Assembly: GCA_913064775.1 (NCBI GenBank)
Contig: CAJYAD010000007.1
Span: 1-64,000, forward strand
DNA length: 64,000 bases
Source: an uncultured Albidovulum sp.
GTDB taxonomy: Bacteria; Pseudomonadota; Alphaproteobacteria; Rhodobacterales; Rhodobacteraceae
Direction of reading: 5' to 3'
Shown here: piece by piece, positions 60,006-64,000 of the stretch
Numbering within the stretch: position 1 is the first letter of the stretch
Layout: each line of letters starts with the position of its first letter
Program-made: the position numbers and the translations under genes
The notes under the pieces: model-generated
What the model was told of the DNA's origin: nothing
Databases searched by the model: none
What the model saw: the letters and a program-made list of their open reading frames with translations, nothing else

Positions 60006-62684
60006 ATGGAGTCAGCCGCCGTGGGGCGTGGCGCCCCCATCCAACCGGCGTTAACCATTCTTTCACGCCGTTCGGTCAGGCTGCGGTCAGGCAGCGGGAC
60101 CGAGGTGATGGACGGCGGCGTACGTGGAACCAGCATCGCCGAGAAGCTGGCTAAGGAACGGCGGGCGCGACTCGCCGCCGAGCGGCTTCTGGAGCAAAAA
60201 CAACGTGAGCTTTTCGCCGCGAACGAAAAGCTTGCGCTGCATGCGCGTGGGCTGTCGGACCAGATCATAGAGCAGCGCGATGCCACCCGCGCCGCGCAAT
60301 GTGAGGCCGAGGCGCTGAAGGGTCAGCAAAGCCGCTTCATGAAGGATCTGGAGCGCGCCCATACGACGGCAGTGATGGCCGAGCGGCGGCTATGGGATTC
60401 GATCGAGACGATCCGGGACGGTTTCGCCGTCTACAATGCCGACGGCAGGCTGGTGGCGGCGAACAAGGCCTATCTTTCGGTCTTTGCCGAAAACCACCGG
60501 ATCCTGCCGGGCACCAGCCAAGAGGACATCCTGCGCCTGTGCATCGAGCGCGAGGTGATCGACCTGCAGGGCGAGGCGCCCGACGCCTGGGTCGCGCGGA
60601 TGCTGGCTCGTTGGGACGACGAAGCCAGCGAGTCCGAGGTGATTCGGCTTGCCACCGGCCATTACATCCGCCTGATCGACCGGCGGGCGCAGGATGGCGA
60701 CATGGTGACCTTGGGTGTCGACATCACCCAGCAGATGCGCATCTGGTCGGCGATTGAGACCATCCCTGACGGCTTCGTTCTTTATGACAGCAAGGATCGG
60801 CTGATTGTCTGCAACGAACGCTACCGCGAGATCTACGCTGACAGCGCGCCGGCCATCGTGCGTGGCGCCACCTTCGAGGAGATCCTGCGCTACGGGTTGG
60901 AACGCCATCAGTATCCCGCCGCCGAGGGCCGCGAGGAAGAGTGGCTGCAAGAGCGCCTTGCAGCCCACGCCGTGGCCGAGTCCGTGCTGGAACAGCGGCT
61001 GAGCGACGGGCGCTGGCTGCGCGTGCTGGAAAAGAAAACCCCCGATGGTGGCCGCGTGGGCCTTCGGGTCGACATCACCGAGTTGAAGCGCCAGCAAGAG
61101 GCGCTGGACGAGGCGCGGCGCGCCGCCGAGGCCGCGAACCGGGCGAAATCGGCTTTCCTAGCCAATATGAGCCATGAGATCCGCACCCCGATGAACGGCG
61201 TCGTCGGCATGGCGGATCTGCTGTGCGACACCGCGCTTGATGATGAGCAGCGCGTCTTCGCCGAGACGATCAAGACCTCGGGCGAGGCCCTGCTGGAGAT
61301 CATCAACGACGTGCTCGATTATTCGAAGATCGAGGCGGACAAGCTGACGCTGCGCCCCGAGCCTTTCGATTTCGAGCGCGCGATACACGATGTGGCAATG
61401 CTGTTGCAGCCGTCGGTGCAGGACCGGGGGATCGAACTGATCGTCAATTTCGACATGTTCCTGTCCACCCGCTATGTCGGCGATCAGGGGCGCATCCGGC
61501 AGGTGCTGACCAACCTGATGGGCAATGCGGTGAAGTTCACCCAGGAAGGGCACGTGACAGTGCGTGTCGTGGGGTCCGAGGAAGAGGATGGCAGGCGCCA
61601 GTTGCATGTCACCGTCGAGGATACCGGCATCGGCATCGCGCAGGAGCATCTCGAGCATGTCTTCGGTGAATTCAACCAGGTCGAGGATCAGTCGAACCGC
61701 AAGTTTGAGGGCACCGGTCTGGGGCTGGCGATCACGCAGCGCCTGATTCAGCAGATGGAGGGCGAGATCTGGGTGGATTCGGCCCAGGGCAAGGGCTCTT
61801 GCTTCGGATTCCGTGTGTCCTTGCCCGTGGCCGAAGAGGATTCGGCCGATCCGGCGGCGCAGATTGTCTTTGCCCATGCGCTGGTTCTGGACGGCGAGCT
61901 TAGCAACCGCCGGATCTTTGAGCGTCAGCTACGCACCGGCGGGTTGGAAACCGTCGCCTGCCGCACGGCGCAAGAGGCGCTGGATGCCGCGGCGAAGGGC
62001 AAGGTCGATATCGTGCTGATGGATGACGACGCGGCGGGTGACGCGCCCGGCTTCGTGCGGGCCTTGCGCGCCGCCGGGCAGACCGCGCCGGTGCTTCTGG
62101 TCAGCGACCGGGCCGAAGAGATGCGCGCAGGCCCCGAGGCCGGGCTGTTCGCGGCGGTGCTGGCCAAGCCGCTGCTGCGCAGTGCACTGTTTCGCACCCT
62201 TCAGCGGCTTTCGGCGGCGCCCCCGGCCGACGAAGCGCCGCCGCCCGCGCCCGCCGCCGTGATGGGCGGCCGTCAGATGCGGGTGCTCGCGGCCGAGGAC
62301 AACCGAACCAACCAGCTGGTGTTTCGCAAGATGACCAAGGATCTGGATATCGATCTGGTCTTTGCCGGCAACGGGCGCGAGGCGGTGGAACTGTTCCAGA
62401 GCTTCCGGCCCGACATGATCTTCATGGATATCTCGATGCCCGAGATGGACGGCCGCGATGCCGCCCGCGCGATCCGCAAGCTGGAGGAAGGCACCGACGC
62501 GCATATACCGATCGTGGCCCTGACGGCCCATGCGATGGCGGGCGATGCGGCCGACATCCTGGCCGCGGGGATCGACCATTACCTGACCAAGCCGCTGCGC
62601 CGCGCCGCGATCAACGAACGCATCACCGCGCTGCGCCCGGACGGGGTGCGTGCCGTGATGCCCGATCCCGAAGCCGCCGCCTAG
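60006..62684 (+). CDS. Hybrid sensor histidine kinase with two PAS and two receiver domains
   Basis: 892 residues if started at ATG 60006. ATG 60108 (residue 35) is equally possible, since codon bias is weaker before it. No membrane helix. Order: coiled coil (about 45-125), PAS (about 128-240), PAS (about 248-358), HisKA with His390 in ANMSHEIRTPMNGVVGM, HATPase (N box LTNLMGNAVKFT, G boxes DTGIGI and GTGLGLAI), a first receiver-like domain (about 645-750), and a canonical receiver (about 760-880; AAEDNRTNQLV, MIFMDISMPEMDG, ALTAHA, LTKPL). Cytoplasmic hybrid kinase; target not apparent. Confidence 0.92.
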   Translation: MESAAVGRGAPIQPALTILSRRSVRLRSGSGTEVMDGGVRGTSIAEKLAKERRARLAAERLLEQKQRELFAANEKLALHARGLSDQIIEQRDATRAAQCEAEALKGQQSRFMKDLERAHTTAVMAERRLWDSIETIRDGFAVYNADGRLVAANKAYLSVFAENHRILPGTSQEDILRLCIEREVIDLQGEAPDAWVARMLARWDDEASESEVIRLATGHYIRLIDRRAQDGDMVTLGVDITQQMRIWSAIETIPDGFVLYDSKDRLIVCNERYREIYADSAPAIVRGATFEEILRYGLERHQYPAAEGREEEWLQERLAAHAVAESVLEQRLSDGRWLRVLEKKTPDGGRVGLRVDITELKRQQEALDEARRAAEAANRAKSAFLANMSHEIRTPMNGVVGMADLLCDTALDDEQRVFAETIKTSGEALLEIINDVLDYSKIEADKLTLRPEPFDFERAIHDVAMLLQPSVQDRGIELIVNFDMFLSTRYVGDQGRIRQVLTNLMGNAVKFTQEGHVTVRVVGSEEEDGRRQLHVTVEDTGIGIAQEHLEHVFGEFNQVEDQSNRKFEGTGLGLAITQRLIQQMEGEIWVDSAQGKGSCFGFRVSLPVAEEDSADPAAQIVFAHALVLDGELSNRRIFERQLRTGGLETVACRTAQEALDAAAKGKVDIVLMDDDAAGDAPGFVRALRAAGQTAPVLLVSDRAEEMRAGPEAGLFAAVLAKPLLRSALFRTLQRLSAAPPADEAPPPAPAAVMGGRQMRVLAAEDNRTNQLVFRKMTKDLDIDLVFAGNGREAVELFQSFRPDMIFMDISMPEMDGRDAARAIRKLEEGTDAHIPIVALTAHAMAGDAADILAAGIDHYLTKPLRRAAINERITALRPDGVRAVMPDPEAAA

Positions 62685-63466
62685 GCGACGTTGCGCAGAA
62701 AGGTCCAGCGGTCGCCTTCGCTCAGGTCCGGCTCAAACCGGTAGCCGCCGGTGTCGAACGCCTTCAGCCCCTCGGGGTCGGTCAGCCGGTGTTCCATCGC
62801 GAAACGCGCCATCGCGCCGCGCGCCTTCTTGGCCCAGAACGAGATGAACTTGCGGGTGCCGTTCCGCTCTTCCAGGAAGACCGGGGTGATGACGCGCAGC
62901 TTCAGCGCGCCCAGATCGACGGCGCTGAAATATTCGGTCGAGGCGCAGTTGATCAGCGTGTCGGTGCCCACCGCTTCGCCCGCGTCGTTCAGCGCTTCCG
63001 AAATCGTCGTGCCCCAATAATCGTACAGCGAGGCACCGCGCCGGGTTTTCAGCCGGCTGCCCATCTCCAGCCGGTAGGGCTGAATACGGTCCAGCGGGCG
63101 CAGCAGGCCGTAAAGCCCCGACAGGATGCGCAGATGATCCTGTGCCCAGGTCAGGGCGTCGGGGTCCAGCGTCTTCGCCTCCAGCCCCTGATAGGTGTCC
63201 CCGGCGAAGGCGAAGGCCGCGGGGCGCTGGGCGTCCGGGGCGGGCGTGTCAGAGAAATCGCGAAAGCGTTCGGCGTTCAGCTTGGCCAGCGGTTCGCTGA
63301 TCGTCATCAGCTTGCGCAGATCCGCGACCGACAGGCCGCGCGCGACGCCGGCGAGTTCGCTGGCCGCTTCGGGGAAGGCCGGGTCGGTGAGATGCGGACC
63401 TGTCGCGTGAAGCGCGGGGCGTTCGGCCCAGTCGAGTTTCTTGGCGGGGGAAAGAGTGACGAGCAT
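62681..63466 (-). CDS. yaaA: Peroxide stress protein YaaA (DUF328/UPF0246)
   Basis: 261 residues. The N-terminal MLVTLSPAKKLDW is the family signature, followed by FAGDTYQGLEA, ILSGLYGLLRPLDRIQPYRLEMG and the C-terminal ERNGTRKFISFWAKKARGAMARF. E. coli YaaA lowers intracellular iron and protects DNA and proteins during peroxide stress. Its 3' end overlaps the convergent hybrid kinase by 4 bases. Its ATG shares one base with the recQ stop (TGATG). Confidence 0.94.
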   Translation of the reverse strand: MLVTLSPAKKLDWAERPALHATGPHLTDPAFPEAASELAGVARGLSVADLRKLMTISEPLAKLNAERFRDFSDTPAPDAQRPAAFAFAGDTYQGLEAKTLDPDALTWAQDHLRILSGLYGLLRPLDRIQPYRLEMGSRLKTRRGASLYDYWGTTISEALNDAGEAVGTDTLINCASTEYFSAVDLGALKLRVITPVFLEERNGTRKFISFWAKKARGAMARFAMEHRLTDPEGLKAFDTGGYRFEPDLSEGDRWTFLRNVA

Positions 63467-64000
63467 CAGGCCTCCGTCAGGATGTTCAGGAAGGCGGCGC
63501 CGAAGCGATCAGCCCGGCGCTCTCCCAGCAGGCGGTTCAGGGTGTCGGAATTGTCAGGCCGCATCTCGGCGATCTTGGCGATCAGCGAGGCTGAGCAGGT
63601 CAGCGGCTTCTCCGTCCCGTTTTCCCCGCGTGAGAGACGATTTTGCGCCTCCATCAGCTGATCATAAAGGTCGGCGCCCGCGCGGCCCGACAGGCGGCGG
63701 CGGGCGGGGTGCTGGGGGTCGGGCAGGGTGCCGGTGATGATTTCCAGAAACAATGCGCCGTAGCGTTCCAGCTTTTTCGCGCCGACGCCGCTCACCCGGG
63801 CCATGTCGTCCAGCGTGGCGGGCCGGGTTTCGGCCATCTCGATAAGGGTGCGGTCGGGGAAGATCACATAGGCGGGCACGCGGCCCTCTTCGGCGAGCGC
63901 CCGGCGCTTGGCCTTCAGCGCCGACAGAAGGGGCGCGTCCTCTTCTCCCACCAGCGTCTTGATCACGTTGCCCGCCGTGGCTTTGCGGATGGTGTCGCGG
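63466..64000 (-). CDS. recQ: ATP-dependent DNA helicase RecQ, C-terminal part (runs off the window)
   Basis: At least 178 C-terminal codons are visible. The frame stays open to the last base, so the helicase core lies outside. The HRDC domain is clear: LLSALKAKRRALAEEGRVPAYVIFPDRTLIEMAETRPATLDDMARVSGVGAKKLERYGALFLEIITG. A further 80-residue tail follows. The last residues of the RQC-HRDC linker (IRKATAGNVIKTLV) are at the edge. RecQ assignment rests on HRDC and position next to yaaA, so another HRDC protein is a small possibility. Confidence 0.85.
   Translation of the reverse strand, partial: RDTIRKATAGNVIKTLVGEEDAPLLSALKAKRRALAEEGRVPAYVIFPDRTLIEMAETRPATLDDMARVSGVGAKKLERYGALFLEIITGTLPDPQHPARRRLSGRAGADLYDQLMEAQNRLSRGENGTEKPLTCSASLIAKIAEMRPDNSDTLNRLLGERRADRFGAAFLNILTEA

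Noticed and set aside
1-64000. CRISPR arrays, prophage genes, toxin-antitoxin pairs, defence islands
   Set aside because: No regularly spaced repeats, phage structural genes, integrase or att-like duplication at the tRNA-Pro gene were seen.

Overview
The window is a gene-dense, high-GC stretch of bacterial core chromosome. Protein content and gene order point to an alphaproteobacterium of the Rhodobacteraceae/Paracoccaceae/Roseobacteraceae group: short HemJ and MnmE, a Maf-AroE-CoaE-DnaQ block beside SecB/FxsA/Tim44/MltA/Smr, AddAB instead of RecBCD, and AmgK/MurU muropeptide recycling. The genus cannot be fixed from sequence alone. The only mobile element recognised is one IS630-family insertion.

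Layout. (1) 0.1-10.3 kb, + strand: a kinase-less PAS protein, then tsaE-amgK-murU-addB-addA with every junction overlapping by 4-16 bases. (2) 10.3-13.8 kb, +: trxA with its own promoter and terminator, hslV-hslU behind a candidate heat-shock promoter, and a lipoprotein alpha/beta hydrolase. (3) 13.9-20.1 kb: smr, mltA and tim44-like (-) diverge from fxsA and secB (+), then dnaQ-coaE-aroE-maf (-). (4) 20.07-20.51 kb: a 446-base AT-rich gap with DnaA-box-like sites, interpreted as the chromosomal replication origin (oriC). (5) 20.5-28.0 kb, +: hemJ, rho, mnmE, mnmG, rsmG, parA, parB, with two perfect 16-bp parS sites, one across the mnmG start and one inside rsmG. maf-aroE-coaE-dnaQ run left and hemJ to parB run right, so both blocks point away from the proposed origin. 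(6) 27.9-34.1 kb: DUF454 protein, hemW, ridA-like, rdgB, rph (-) diverging from hrcA-grpE (+), then a BadF-type sugar kinase and tRNA-Pro(CGG). (7) 34.1-46.5 kb: EamA transporter, orphan histidine kinase, flavin disulfide reductase, TVP38-type membrane protein, leuB, LysR regulator with divergent epimerase, secreted phosphodiesterase-fold protein, leuD-leuC and a 28-codon small ORF. (8) 46.5-57 kb: MscS-type channel, rsfS-rlmH, YdeP-type molybdoenzyme, gpmI-envC-ctpA-rppH. (9) 56.8-57.9 kb: the IS630 element. (10) 58-64 kb: CDP-alcohol phosphatidyltransferase, lytic transglycosylase, hybrid histidine kinase, yaaA and the C-terminal end of recQ at the edge.

The most notable points are the origin/parS/parAB neighbourhood, with parS written into coding sequence; a family of long imperfect palindromes (four copies) between genes, one of which received the IS630 element exactly at its centre; a highly GC3-biased 28-codon ORF before leuC; a 12-bp palindromic operator before the BadF kinase; and a degenerate parS-like site after grpE. 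No CRISPR array, prophage, defence island or clearly novel enzymatic system was found.
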